Assembly: GCF_038003085.1 (NCBI RefSeq)
Contig: NZ_JBBOOM010000001.1
Location: 744,001-808,000 of the forward strand
Reading direction: 5' to 3'
DNA length: 64,000 bases
Source of the DNA: Psychrobacillus sp. FSL K6-2836
GTDB taxonomy: Bacteria > Bacillota > Bacilli > Bacillales_A > Planococcaceae
The stretch's first letter is position 1; every line of letters begins with the position of its first letter. Under the pieces are notes generated by a model. The model had not been told where the DNA came from. It saw only the letters and a list, made by a program, of their open reading frames with translations, and did no database searches. The translations under genes and the position numbers were made by a program. This document shows positions 9,564-18,091 of the stretch, in pieces.

Positions 9564-11180
9564 CTATATATAAATCACATGATGTTTACCATTAAATTCA
9601 TAAGGAACCTCTAATAATTTTTGGATTAGAGTTGGACCATATTCATTCAATAATTGAATCGGTGTATATGTTCGTTCTTGTAGCCCACTGTTTGGTACAA
9701 GGCTCATACTAATACGATCATAGCGATTAATAGTTGCATCCAACTTACTTAGGAATGTATCTTCAATTGCATTATGAATAAATTTCAGCTGTTTTTCATG
9801 GTTTTGCAAATTCTTTTGTACTAAAGGAGAGAGCTTCATACCATTCGTCATTAAAATTTTCTCCAGCTTGTCATACTTTTCTATAAGATCCTCTTTAATT
9901 TCTTCAATCAAATGAGGAATTTCTTCGTTACGATTATTATTAATATAATTCAATTTAGCTTCTTGTAACGTTCCATCCCATACATCTTCAATTGTAAAGG
10001 ATAACTTTTCTAATAATGATTGCGTTTTTGCATTGACAATCGAAATACTAATTCGAGGCATGAGAACAGGCATTTTCATATCAAAAATCTCAAATGCTGT
10101 TTTTAGTGTACCCCAATAGGCAATTTCACCAGGTCCAGCTATGAAGCTTAACACCGGAAAGACCATTTCCTGCATTATCGGTCTAGTCACAACATTATTA
10201 CTCAGCTTTTCAGGATGTTCTCTTGCAATTTCCATCATTTCATCCAATGTAAATGAGAGTCCCTTTGCCTCATGGATAAATTGGTCGTTCACTCTTTCCA
10301 ATAAGAAGCGTTCGCCCTCTTCGATGTAAAATAAGTGAGCTGCTGATTCTTTTGCTTGGATGGGAGTGCCAAACCCTTCTTGTTCCATTTTGCCCTCATG
10401 CTCCAATACAACCTTCGCTATTTCTGACGCATGTAATATTTGTAATTGGAAATAATCACTTTCCAGTTTTCTTAATGGCTCATATGCAGCGTCTAATAAC
10501 AGCAACCCTTCCTCTTGAAAAAGTTCATTCATCAAGGCCGTAAAAAAGCTTGTATACGTTAAGTTATTTTCTAAAAGCTCCATAACCTTGGATTTAAGGT
10601 TTTTCGTGTATAAGGTTTCTGGTAAGCTTTTGAAAATTTCATCCAAATAGCCATCCATTAACTGCTGTTCAAAAGAGGATTCGGAAGCAATTTTTTTAGT
10701 TCTAGATTTTTCTGGATAAACAAGCTTTTGAAGTGTTCGGCTTCTTTCTATGTATACATGATTAATTTCATCAATATCATGATCCTCTCCAGCAATCCAA
10801 AAAACAGGTATAACGGGTTTTCCGAGTATTTCTCTTTGTTGTTTTGCCAAGGCAATAACAGAAATTGCTTTATGGATTGAATACAAAGGTCCAGAAAGAA
10901 TCCCCGCCTGCTGCCCCCCAATAACTACAATTCCATTTTCTCTAAGTTCATCTATATGCTGGCTACTCTTTGCTGATATACCATATTTGCTCATATACGA
11001 AGTTATGACTTCAGCAAGTTCAGTTCTTTTATGTTTGCTAAAATCAGCTTCCTGAACTCTTTTGTTTAGTGCCTTTTGATTCCATTCATAATGAAAGAAA
11101 GAAGATAAGTCAGTTATATCTTCTAAATATTTCTTGTAAAATGAGGAAGCGAATGGTTGTGTGTACTGCTCTAATCGCAC
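9564..11180 (-). CDS. bshC: putative cysteine ligase BshC, bacillithiol synthesis
   Basis: Enzyme of the last step of bacillithiol biosynthesis, adding cysteine to glucosaminyl-malate. The 538-residue protein has the Rossmann-like N-terminal core with GGQQAGILSGPLYSIHKAIS and PVFWIAGEDHDIDEINH, both hallmark segments of the family, then a long helical region with a coiled-coil character (about residues 420-490) before a conserved C-terminus (SLVPNSGLQERTYTP). Its place upstream of mraZ matches yllA of B. subtilis. Start is ATG in a clean context. Presence implies the cell makes bacillithiol. Confidence 0.95.
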   Translation of the reverse strand: MRLEQYTQPFASSFYKKYLEDITDLSSFFHYEWNQKALNKRVQEADFSKHKRTELAEVITSYMSKYGISAKSSQHIDELRENGIVVIGGQQAGILSGPLYSIHKAISVIALAKQQREILGKPVIPVFWIAGEDHDIDEINHVYIERSRTLQKLVYPEKSRTKKIASESSFEQQLMDGYLDEIFKSLPETLYTKNLKSKVMELLENNLTYTSFFTALMNELFQEEGLLLLDAAYEPLRKLESDYFQLQILHASEIAKVVLEHEGKMEQEGFGTPIQAKESAAHLFYIEEGERFLLERVNDQFIHEAKGLSFTLDEMMEIAREHPEKLSNNVVTRPIMQEMVFPVLSFIAGPGEIAYWGTLKTAFEIFDMKMPVLMPRISISIVNAKTQSLLEKLSFTIEDVWDGTLQEAKLNYINNNRNEEIPHLIEEIKEDLIEKYDKLEKILMTNGMKLSPLVQKNLQNHEKQLKFIHNAIEDTFLSKLDATINRYDRISMSLVPNSGLQERTYTPIQLLNEYGPTLIQKLLEVPYEFNGKHHVIYI

Positions 11181-11287
11181 GTGTTTTCCACCTCTATTAT
11201 TTTTAAATTAATTTGGTGAAAATTCACCAAAGCTATCATTTTAAATACTTTAAGAGTATATCACTTACTATTTATGTGTGAAAATTA

Positions 11288-11665
11288 TCAGCTTATATAT
11301 GATAAAACATATCGGATAACTCCGAATAGCCACAAAAACGCATATAGACAACATAATAGTAGAAATAATAATCTCCAAATTTTCCTTAATAACGGGATTA
11401 CTTCTATCTCTTTTTTAGATCGCCATTCTAGATACGTCATAATTGTCGCTAAAATTATGGAAAAAATAACAAGATACCAACCAATCTCTTTTATGAAAAT
11501 GAAAGAAAACATATTAGTAATGGAAAAATATAAAAAGAAAGTCGATACATCAGATGCTATTCCAATTGAATTTTTTCTTTTTTGTAAGATAAATATACAA
11601 AATAGAAAAACAACTAAAAAAACGACTATTGGATATATGACAAAAACGGAAAGAACATTAACCAT
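11288..11665 (-). CDS. DUF3397 family membrane protein
   Basis: A 125-residue protein with four hydrophobic segments, separated by short basic loops such as EWRSKKE. I chose ATG at 11665, eight bases after AGAGGG; it overlaps the end of panE by eight bases, suggesting coupled translation. The size, four-helix layout and position between panE and bshC match the DUF3397 family of Bacillales. No function is known to me, and the sequence shows no catalytic motif. Confidence 0.75.
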   Translation of the reverse strand: MVNVLSVFVIYPIVVFLVVFLFCIFILQKRKNSIGIASDVSTFFLYFSITNMFSFIFIKEIGWYLVIFSIILATIMTYLEWRSKKEIEVIPLLRKIWRLLFLLLCCLYAFLWLFGVIRYVLSYIS

Positions 11666-12548
11666 AATAATCACCCTCTTTATTTATTTCACTTAATAAT
11701 AAATAAAATGTTTGTAAGATCGGCAATGTTTGCTTTCTTTGTTTGGCTCTTTCTAATATAGCCCCCACTATTGTATCTAACTCCATCATTCGACCATTCT
11801 CAAAGTCCTTAAGCATGGAAGAACGATTTAATCTAGTATTCTCACACAATGCAACAACTTCATCCCAAGGAAGTCTTTCTTTCCATTCCTCAAATGCTTC
11901 CATCATTTCGTCGTACATACTTCTCAATATAGATTTGTATGAATGCTTTTCAATTAGTTCACCATTGGTTACACAAGCAATAGTAGTCAATGGATTGATC
12001 AAACAATTTAGCATCGCTTTTTTAACAAGCATTTGCTCAATATCCGGTGTTAAAATTAATGGAAATAGATCATTAATATTTTCCGCAAAATTATGAATGG
12101 AATTCCATTCACCTTTATAAAACCCAATATAAGTTGGACCTATCCCTAAGTGCTGAACTGTGGAGTTATTTTTTTTTGCAGCACCATGTAACACTGAACC
12201 GATTATAATAGTTTCTTGTTTTAAATGCTTTAGAAAAGCTATATGTGATAATCCGTTTTGTATAAATAGAAGAGGGATATGCAGCGGTAAAGAATTTAAC
12301 TGGCCTTCTATTTGTGTAAGATGATGGTACTTTACGGCAATAATAATTAGATCCATCTTTTTTAATTCAGCTATGTCTGAAACAATTTCACAAGGAATTT
12401 GTTTAGTTTTTTCAGTGTCATTTTCTATGTAGAATTGCTTGGTTATATTAGTTTCTCGGACTAAAAAAGTAATGCGATGACTAGACTCCGATAAATAAGC
12501 GCCAAATAGTAGTCCTACTGCTCCTGCACCAATTATACCAATATTCAT
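11658..12548 (-). CDS. panE: 2-dehydropantoate 2-reductase
   Basis: NADPH-dependent reduction of ketopantoate to pantoate in coenzyme A synthesis. The 296-residue protein begins with a Rossmann motif GIIGAGAVGLLFGAY and has the catalytic-region segment VKKAMLNCLINPLT and a C-terminal dimer domain containing NRSSMLKD. It fits the ApbA/PanE family, close to YlbQ of B. subtilis in position. Other PanE-like paralogs exist in bacilli, so the pantothenate role is likely but not proven. Confidence 0.85.
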   Translation of the reverse strand: MNIGIIGAGAVGLLFGAYLSESSHRITFLVRETNITKQFYIENDTEKTKQIPCEIVSDIAELKKMDLIIIAVKYHHLTQIEGQLNSLPLHIPLLFIQNGLSHIAFLKHLKQETIIIGSVLHGAAKKNNSTVQHLGIGPTYIGFYKGEWNSIHNFAENINDLFPLILTPDIEQMLVKKAMLNCLINPLTTIACVTNGELIEKHSYKSILRSMYDEMMEAFEEWKERLPWDEVVALCENTRLNRSSMLKDFENGRMMELDTIVGAILERAKQRKQTLPILQTFYLLLSEINKEGDYYG

Positions 12549-12649
12549 AAATTCACCCCGATTTCTTTAATATAGCGGATACTTTCTAATCTTTTAAGAA
12601 AAACCCGGTAAAAAGGCCCGGTCCTTTAAAAATAATAATATAGATATGC

Positions 12650-13208
12650 CGTTGATTTCCGCTGCGAGCGGACGCTTTCCGTGGGCACGGCTTCATCCGC
12701 TTCCCTCGCGCTGCTCAGTCCAGGGTCTTCAGCTCGTGCTATTCCCACTGGAGTCGCCGCTCTATGCTCCACTCAACTAGATCCACTTTAAATAATCGGA
12801 TATCTGGGTATAAAACCACCTAAATCTACGTGTTTTATCATAATATAAGTAATGGTGAAATGGTCTCAGATAAAAGAAAATCCACTTTCTTCTTTCATGA
12901 TTAAATAGTATACCTATCCAAGCAGACGGTTTTATCCATATAGTAAATTTAATTACTCTTAATATCTCAGCGATATGCTTTGCTTTATCTCAGAGTTGAG
13001 AACTACACTTTATATTGATTGGAGTGTAAGGTGGCGACTCCGGCGGGATGAGTGAGACAGATGAAACATCACAACGTACCCGTAGGGGCGGTGATGGTTC
13101 ATCGCTCACCCCGCGGAGGCCAACAGGATGTTGGTCACGAAGGCGTTGCCACATGAGGTGGCGCTTTTAGCCTTCGATCCTTTGTCCCCACCTGAAACGG
13201 AAATCAGT
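12650..13208. repeat. composite intergenic repeat with inverted ends, copy A
   Basis: Left arm at about 12650-12780 begins GTTGATTTCCGCTGCGAGCG and runs to GGAGTCGCCGCTC; right arm at about 13017-13208 begins GATTGGAGTGTAAGGTGGCG and ends CCTGAAACGGAAATCAG. The outer ends are inverted copies of each other (TGATTTCCG / CGGAAATCA). The right arm holds three hairpins: ATGAAACATCAC paired with GTGATGGTTCAT, CCAAC-AGGAT-GTTGG (13120-13134), and GCCAC-ATGAG-GTGGC (13148-13162) enclosed by AAGGC/GCCTT. No open reading frame or transposase is present in this 774-base gap. Confidence 0.75.
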
Positions 13209-13224
13209 AGTATTATTCTTTCTT

Positions 13225-13280
13225 AAAAGTTCTGTAAAACCAATGTTCACGTTACATTTTTATATACTTTCTTATGTTTT
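13225..13280. repeat. hairpin plus TTTTTATATACTTTC block
   Basis: Contains TTCACGTTACATTTTTATATACTTTC-type sequence immediately before the terminator of the carboxylase operon, and matches blocks at 22454, 35762 and 60286. Confidence 0.55.
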
Positions 13281-13311
13281 AAAAAAGGCCTACCTCTGAG
13301 GTAGACCTTAG
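13281..13311 (-). terminator. terminator of the acyl-CoA carboxylase operon
   Basis: Minus-strand stem AAGGTCTACCTC / GAGGTAGGCCTT with a two-base loop followed by six T residues, 12 bases after the carboxyltransferase stop. Confidence 0.85.
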
Positions 13312-13322
13312 CATGAACAATA

Positions 13323-14864
13323 TTATACAGGAAGCACTGGATGTTTTCGAGGTGCATTAACTATTTGTTTATCTTCATAAAAACGCAGACGATTTGCAAG
13401 CTCCAAGCGTAGATTACTTGGCGCAACAATCTCATCGATGATCATTTCAGAAGCAAGTTTATAAATGTCAATTTCCTCTTTATATTCCGCGTGCTTTTCT
13501 TGAACGAATTTCAAACGTTCTTTTGGATCTTCGATTGCTTCGATTTTGTTTGAATATACAGCATTAACCGCAGCTTCTGGACCCATTACAGCAATTTGAG
13601 CTGTAGGTAAAGCTATGCACACATCTGGTTCAAACGCCGGACCAGCCATTGCATATAAACCAGCTCCATATGCTTTACGTACAATAACAGAGATCTTTGG
13701 CACTGTTGCAGAGCTCATCGCTGCAATCAGCTTAGCTCCATGTCTAATAATACCAGCTCTCTCTACTTTCGTTCCTATCATAAATCCAGGAACGTCAGCT
13801 AGGAATATTAATGGAATAGAAAATGCATCACAAAGTGAGATGAATTTCGTCGCTTTATCGGCAGAATCCACAAAGAGCACTCCACCTTTAGCTTTCGGCT
13901 GATTGGCAATAATACCTACTGCTCTGCCATCAATTCGCGCTAATCCTGTAATTAGCTCTGGTGCGAATAGCTTCTTCACATCAAAGAAGGTCCCTTCATC
14001 GATAATCGCATCAATTGCTTCGTACATATCAAATGGTGCATTTTGATTTTCTGGAATGATTTCTTCCAGCGTTCTTCCTTCTTTAATTGCCTTTGGTTCG
14101 ACTTGTTTTGGTTTCTCTGTGTAGTTTGACGGGAAGAAGCTTAAGTAGCGTTTAGCCTCTAAAATCGCTTCTTCTTCTGTAGAAACAAGTACATCCCCTA
14201 CACCACTGACCGTACAATGCATACGGGCTCCACCCATTTCTTCCAGTGTCACCTTTTCTCCGATAACCTTCTCAGCCATTCGAGGCGAACCTAAATACAT
14301 AGAAGCATTACCCTCAACCATAAAGACAACATCACAAAACGCAGGGATATATGCTCCTCCAGCAGCAGAAGGACCAAATAATAAGCAAACCTGTGGTATA
14401 AAACCAGATAGTCTTACTTGGTTATGAAATATCCTTCCTGCTCCACGACGATTTGGAAACATGTCTAATTGGTCGGTAATACGCGCTCCAGCCGAGTCTA
14501 CTAGGTACAACATTGGCACTCTATTTTTTTCCGCTATTTCTTGAATACGAATAATTTTTTCAACAGTACGTGATCCCCAGGATCCGGCTTTCACAGTGGA
14601 ATCATTGGCCATAACACATACAGTTTGCCCATTTACTTTACCAGTTGCAGTTACAACCCCATCTGCCGGTAAATCCCCTGCTTCGACATTTGCAAAGCGA
14701 CCATCCTCGATATATTCCCCATTATCGAAAAGTAATGCTAAACGATCACGTACAAATAATTTATTTTGTTCTTTCATTTTTTCATGATACTTTTCATGTC
14801 CACCCGAATAAACGGATGCCAGCTTTTCTTCTAATCTATCATTATACCCTTTTGTTTCTCCCAC
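13323..14864 (-). CDS. acyl-CoA carboxylase carboxyltransferase subunit, YngE type
   Basis: Carboxyltransferase of a biotin-dependent acyl-CoA carboxylase; it moves the carboxyl group from carboxybiotin to an acyl-CoA. The 513-residue length and the two crotonase-like halves match the PccB/MccB/YngE family. The N-half segment PMLYLVDSAGARI with GPSAAGGAYIPAF and the C-half IPLIFLADVPGFMIGTKVE with RKAYGAGLYAMAGPAF are typical. Start is GTG with GGGGG nine bases upstream. It forms an operon with its carrier protein and biotin carboxylase. The acyl substrate (propionyl-CoA, methylcrotonyl-CoA or other) cannot be fixed from sequence alone. Confidence 0.88.
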   Translation of the reverse strand: MGETKGYNDRLEEKLASVYSGGHEKYHEKMKEQNKLFVRDRLALLFDNGEYIEDGRFANVEAGDLPADGVVTATGKVNGQTVCVMANDSTVKAGSWGSRTVEKIIRIQEIAEKNRVPMLYLVDSAGARITDQLDMFPNRRGAGRIFHNQVRLSGFIPQVCLLFGPSAAGGAYIPAFCDVVFMVEGNASMYLGSPRMAEKVIGEKVTLEEMGGARMHCTVSGVGDVLVSTEEEAILEAKRYLSFFPSNYTEKPKQVEPKAIKEGRTLEEIIPENQNAPFDMYEAIDAIIDEGTFFDVKKLFAPELITGLARIDGRAVGIIANQPKAKGGVLFVDSADKATKFISLCDAFSIPLIFLADVPGFMIGTKVERAGIIRHGAKLIAAMSSATVPKISVIVRKAYGAGLYAMAGPAFEPDVCIALPTAQIAVMGPEAAVNAVYSNKIEAIEDPKERLKFVQEKHAEYKEEIDIYKLASEMIIDEIVAPSNLRLELANRLRFYEDKQIVNAPRKHPVLPV

Positions 14865-14879
14865 GGTTTAAAGCCCCCT

Positions 14880-15092
14880 TTATTCAAACGTCACTAAAAC
14901 ATCGCCTTCATTTACAAAATCACCTTCACCTGCATTAATTGTTGCAACTTTACCTGCTGTTTCCGCTTCTATTGGAATCTCCATTTTCATCGATTCCAAT
15001 ACCATGACAACCTGTCCAGCTGACACTTCTTCTCCAACTGCTACATTTACTGTAAATACTGTTCCTGCCATAGTCGATTCTAAATTTTTCAT
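14880..15092 (-). CDS. biotin/lipoyl carrier protein, YngHB type
   Basis: Small biotin carrier for the acyl-CoA carboxylase encoded by its neighbours. I place the start at ATG 15092 (MKNLESTMAG), well spaced after GGGAGG, giving 70 residues; longer frames overlap the ribosome binding site. The biotinylation motif ESMKM places the acceptor lysine at residue 36. Its ATG overlaps the stop codon of the biotin carboxylase gene as ATGA, so translation is coupled. Confidence 0.92.
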   Translation of the reverse strand: MKNLESTMAGTVFTVNVAVGEEVSAGQVVMVLESMKMEIPIEAETAGKVATINAGEGDFVNEGDVLVTFE

Positions 15093-16450
15093 TTTGAAAT
15101 TTCCTCCCTTTGTTTGTTCATCCATTCCCCTAAAACAGATGTTGAATACTCACCACTTGTAAAACTCTCATCTTCCAGAAACTGATGGAATAGTGGAATA
15201 TTTGTTTTCACACCTTCTATTTTAGCAGAAGAAAACACTTTTTGTGCAGACTCTATTGCTAATTTTCTATTTTCAGCATGAACAATTACTTTAGAAATCA
15301 TTGGATCATAGAACGGCGTGACTTTATCACCTTCCGCGTAACCTGCATCTATTCTAATCTTTTCTTCTGTTTCAAAACTTTGTGAAGTAATAATTCCAGG
15401 TGATGGGAAAAATGTTTTTGGATCTTCCGCATATATTCTAAATTCTATAGCATGTCCATTAGATTTTATCGAAGATTGATCTTTCACTGGTAGTTCTTCC
15501 CCAGCGGCAACTTTTAACTGCCATTCCACTAAATCGAACCCCGTGATAGCTTCCGTAATTGGATGTTCCACTTGTAATCTAGTATTCATCTCTAAGAAAT
15601 AAAACTGATGATTATGATCCACGATAAATTCCACAGTTCCCGCATTTATATAATTTACAGCTTTCGCTGCATTAACAGCTGCCTCCCATAATTTTTCCCT
15701 AGCTTCCTGAGGGAAATTTGGGGAAGGTGCCTCTTCCATAACTTTTTGATTTCTCCGCTGAACAGAACAATTTCGTTCGAATAAATGAACGATATTCCCA
15801 TAGGTGTCCCCAAAAATTTGTACTTCTATATGTCTAGAAAAATCAATGAATTTCTCTAAAAAAACTACATCGCTACCAAAATAGGATTTCGCTCGTGTTT
15901 TAATCGATTCAAAATTTTTAAGAAGCGTTGCCTCATCATCACAACGAATCATTCCTATACCACCACCGCCAGCACTCGCTTTAAGCATGATCGGATATCC
16001 AATCGAAGAAGCAGCTACTATTGCATCTTCTACAGAAGCAAGTCCTTCTTCTGTTCCTGGAACAACTGGAACGTTTGCATTTATCATCGTAAGTCTTGAG
16101 CCAATTTTATCCCCCATTTTTTCAATTGTTTCTGGCTTTGGACCTATAAAGATAATACCTGCAGCCTCTGCCTTTCGAGCAAATTCAGCATTCTCTGATA
16201 AAAATCCATATCCCGGATGGATCGCATCAACTTTTTCCCTTTTCGCAAGTGCAATAATATCGTCTACTTTTAAGTAGGATTGTTGAACTTGATTAGGTCC
16301 TATTAAAAAAGCATAATCAGCCTCTTTTGCATAAGGTAGATCTTTGTCTGCTTCTGAATAGATTGCTACTGTTTCAATATTTAATCTCTTACATGTTTTA
16401 ATAATACGTCTTGCTATTTCTCCCCTATTTGCGATTAAAACTTTCTTCAT
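15089..16450 (-). CDS. biotin carboxylase subunit of acyl-CoA carboxylase, YngH type
   Basis: ATP- and bicarbonate-dependent carboxylation of carrier-bound biotin. The 453-residue protein starts MKKVLIANRGEIARRI and shows the ATP-grasp segments KASAGGGGIGM, FLEKFIDFSRHIEVQ, ERNCSVQRRNQKV and EMNTRLQVEHPITE. It resembles AccC, but pairing with YngHB- and YngE-type partners argues for a catabolic acyl-CoA carboxylase rather than acetyl-CoA carboxylase. The first gene of a three-gene operon with a cre-controlled promoter upstream. Confidence 0.92.
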   Translation of the reverse strand: MKKVLIANRGEIARRIIKTCKRLNIETVAIYSEADKDLPYAKEADYAFLIGPNQVQQSYLKVDDIIALAKREKVDAIHPGYGFLSENAEFARKAEAAGIIFIGPKPETIEKMGDKIGSRLTMINANVPVVPGTEEGLASVEDAIVAASSIGYPIMLKASAGGGGIGMIRCDDEATLLKNFESIKTRAKSYFGSDVVFLEKFIDFSRHIEVQIFGDTYGNIVHLFERNCSVQRRNQKVMEEAPSPNFPQEAREKLWEAAVNAAKAVNYINAGTVEFIVDHNHQFYFLEMNTRLQVEHPITEAITGFDLVEWQLKVAAGEELPVKDQSSIKSNGHAIEFRIYAEDPKTFFPSPGIITSQSFETEEKIRIDAGYAEGDKVTPFYDPMISKVIVHAENRKLAIESAQKVFSSAKIEGVKTNIPLFHQFLEDESFTSGEYSTSVLGEWMNKQREEISK

Positions 16451-16493
16451 ATTACTTCCCCCTCGATTTGAACATTTACCCCATCTATATTAG

Positions 16494-16521
16494 TCTATAC
16501 GAATCATGAAAGCGATTTCAA
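16494..16521 (-). promoter_or_regulatory. sigma-A-type promoter of the carboxylase operon
   Basis: Minus strand TTGAAA (16521-16516), 16-base spacer, TATAGA (16499-16494), about 45 bases before the start codon of the biotin carboxylase gene. Overlapped by a cre site. Confidence 0.6.
16506..16520. promoter_or_regulatory. CcpA cre site overlapping the -35 box
   Basis: ATGAAAGCGATTTCA matches the catabolite-responsive element consensus WTGNAANCGNWNNCA at every fixed position. It covers the -35 hexamer and spacer of the carboxylase operon promoter, a position typical for repression by CcpA when preferred sugars are present. Confidence 0.75.
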
Positions 16522-16551
16522 CTAAATTCTAGTTTACAATATGTTAAACAA

Positions 16552-16582
16552 CAAAAAAAAAGCCCTAAATAAGGCTTTTTTA
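16552..16582. terminator. short terminator after rsfA
   Basis: AGCC/GGCT stem with A and T runs on both sides, next to the rsfA stop codon; it could act in both directions. The stem is only about four to six pairs. Confidence 0.55.
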
Positions 16583-16978
16583 CTTGCGCTCGATATGAGT
16601 AATACCTTGTTTAACCCAGTTTAATAGCTGTTCATAATCATTTTTCAATAAATTATATGCGCTTGAAATTTCGTCATAAGAGTGCCTCATCTCATCATAA
16701 CTTTCCATTGCCAATTGCAAATGGTTTTGAAGAGAGGAAGAATCCGCTAATTCTTTCGTAGAATAAGAGGTTGGTTTATGTTCCTTTTTCATAATTTGAG
16801 GGCGTAGATTTTTGTTCCATCGGAATGCACATGCCTGTTTGGATCGTCCTAGCAGTACACTCGCTTCTTGAAAACCTGAAATCTGCGTGTGACCTTCATT
16901 AATTTTATTCAAAATTATTTCTTTTAGAAGATTATCTTCTTCCTCAGTCCAACTATCTTTTCTCAATTTTACATTCAT
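16580..16978 (-). CDS. rsfA: RsfA/YlbO-family sporulation transcription factor
   Basis: In B. subtilis RsfA is a prespore-specific regulator that adjusts sigma-F-dependent transcription. I start the protein at ATG 16978 (MNVKLRKDSW), with AAGGGTG upstream, giving 132 residues. A Myb/SANT-like N-terminal DNA-binding region is visible (SWTEEEDNLL through SKQACAFRWNKNLRP), followed by a helical C-terminus (about residues 80-125) likely to be a coiled coil. Its position next to the ylb genes supports orthology. Confidence 0.82.
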   Translation of the reverse strand: MNVKLRKDSWTEEEDNLLKEIILNKINEGHTQISGFQEASVLLGRSKQACAFRWNKNLRPQIMKKEHKPTSYSTKELADSSSLQNHLQLAMESYDEMRHSYDEISSAYNLLKNDYEQLLNWVKQGITHIERK

Positions 16979-17038
16979 CTGGATCACCCTTTGCTTTTTT
17001 ATTAATATATGCAAAGTGGGTACAAATAGACTCTCATA

Positions 17039-17800
17039 TTATTTCTTTTTAGATAAAAATGAATCGACCGCTTGATGATGCGTTTCTTGCTCCCATAGAA
17101 CGGAACAAGTTCTAACTTCTTCTATAATTCGTTCGAATAATTTCGTCTGTTGCCATTTTCGAATTAATTGCATTTTGTATGCTTTTAACACAGTCTCATG
17201 TGGCATAATCATTTTTTGTATAAATTCCTCTAGAGCAATGTATTTATTTCCTTCAAAAACTTCTGTTGCCCAGCCAATAGCTTGGAGTTTGTCAGATGAA
17301 TAGGGAACCGCTTCTGTTAACATTTGGAGCGTATGATCTTGTCGCATCCCTTTTTCCCACAAATAGGTTCCTCCACCCCATCCAGAAGTAATTGCCAATT
17401 GACCTTGAATGAAACCACATCTTGCCTCTTTCTTTACTAATCGATAATCGCATAAAGTTGCAATCTCACAGCCTCCGCCTACTGCGGTGCCGTTAACTAA
17501 TGCTATAGTCGGAATGGTTAGTGTAGCAACATCATATAAAATAGTTGCTGTGTCACTTAACATTTCATACGATTCTTTCTCTGTTTTCAACTTATGTAGA
17601 ACAGATAAATCACCGCCTGAGCAAAAAGACTTATCTCCTGCTCCTGTAATTACTGCTAGTTTAATAGAATTATCATTTTTTACTGTATGTACTAACTCTT
17701 TAAATCCCTCTAAGACTTCCATGTTTATTGCATTATGTATTGCAGGTCTATCTATTTCCAATATGATTAATTGTTCTCTTTTTGCTAACGTATAAGCCAT
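17039..17800 (-). CDS. enoyl-CoA hydratase/isomerase family protein
   Basis: Crotonase-fold protein, likely acting on an acyl-CoA. Segments ITGAGDKSFCSGGDL and NGTAVGGGCEIATLCDYRL supply the two oxyanion-hole loops of the family. The C-terminal half, with GWGGGTYLWEKGM, resembles the 3-hydroxyisobutyryl-CoA hydrolase or ethylmalonyl-CoA decarboxylase-like branch as much as classical hydratases, so the reaction is open. Start ATG at 17800 has GGGG nine bases upstream; an ATG six bases earlier is poorly spaced. It lies between rsfA and rpmF, where B. subtilis has no such gene. Confidence 0.8.
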   Translation of the reverse strand: MAYTLAKREQLIILEIDRPAIHNAINMEVLEGFKELVHTVKNDNSIKLAVITGAGDKSFCSGGDLSVLHKLKTEKESYEMLSDTATILYDVATLTIPTIALVNGTAVGGGCEIATLCDYRLVKKEARCGFIQGQLAITSGWGGGTYLWEKGMRQDHTLQMLTEAVPYSSDKLQAIGWATEVFEGNKYIALEEFIQKMIMPHETVLKAYKMQLIRKWQQTKLFERIIEEVRTCSVLWEQETHHQAVDSFLSKKK

Positions 17801-17833
17801 TTCCATGCACCCCTTTTAGAAAATGTATATAGA

Positions 17834-17878
17834 GAAAAAGACTACCGAAGAGCCATGGTCTCTTTGGTAGTCTTTTAA
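17834..17878 (-). terminator. rpmF terminator
   Basis: Long stem AAAAGACTACCAAAGAG / CTCTTCGGTAGTCTTTT with CATGG-containing loop, ending in a T run on the minus strand, 15 bases after the rpmF stop. Confidence 0.85.
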
Positions 17879-17893
17879 GGAACAAATACTGAA

Positions 17894-18067
17894 TTATTTG
17901 CTCAATACTTCTTTCCCTTTGTATTGACCGCAAGATTTACAAATACGGTGAGCCAATTTCATTTCACCACAATTTGAACAAGCAACCATACCAGGTACGG
18001 ATAATTTAAAATGTGTACGACGCTTTCTTTTTACAGTTTTAGAAGTTCTTCTAGCTGGTACTGCCAT
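17894..18067 (-). CDS. rpmF: 50S ribosomal protein L32
   Basis: Structural protein of the large ribosomal subunit. The 57-residue protein [17 protein letters not shown] has a basic N-terminus and a zinc ribbon with CSNC and CKSC pairs, so this is the zinc-binding form of L32. Start ATG at 18067 follows AGGAGG by eight bases; a GTG further upstream overlaps that site. It is downstream of yceD as in many bacteria. Confidence 0.97.
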   Translation of the reverse strand: MAVPARRTSKTVKRKRRTHFKLSVPGMVACSNCGEMKLAHRICKSCGQYKGKEVLSK

Positions 18068-18091
18068 AGGTGGCACCTCCTTACAGATCTA

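Noticed and set aside
11274-11696. Plus-strand frame opposite the DUF3397 gene
   Set aside because: It is the complement of a well-supported membrane protein coupled to panE; no ribosome binding site.
12650-13208. Insertion sequence with transposase
   Set aside because: No reading frame of adequate size exists in the element; only a non-autonomous repeat can be supported.
13323-16450. Housekeeping acetyl-CoA carboxylase (accBC)
   Set aside because: The carrier is only 70 residues without the AccB N-terminal part, and the partner is a single-chain PccB/YngE-type carboxyltransferase instead of AccA plus AccD.
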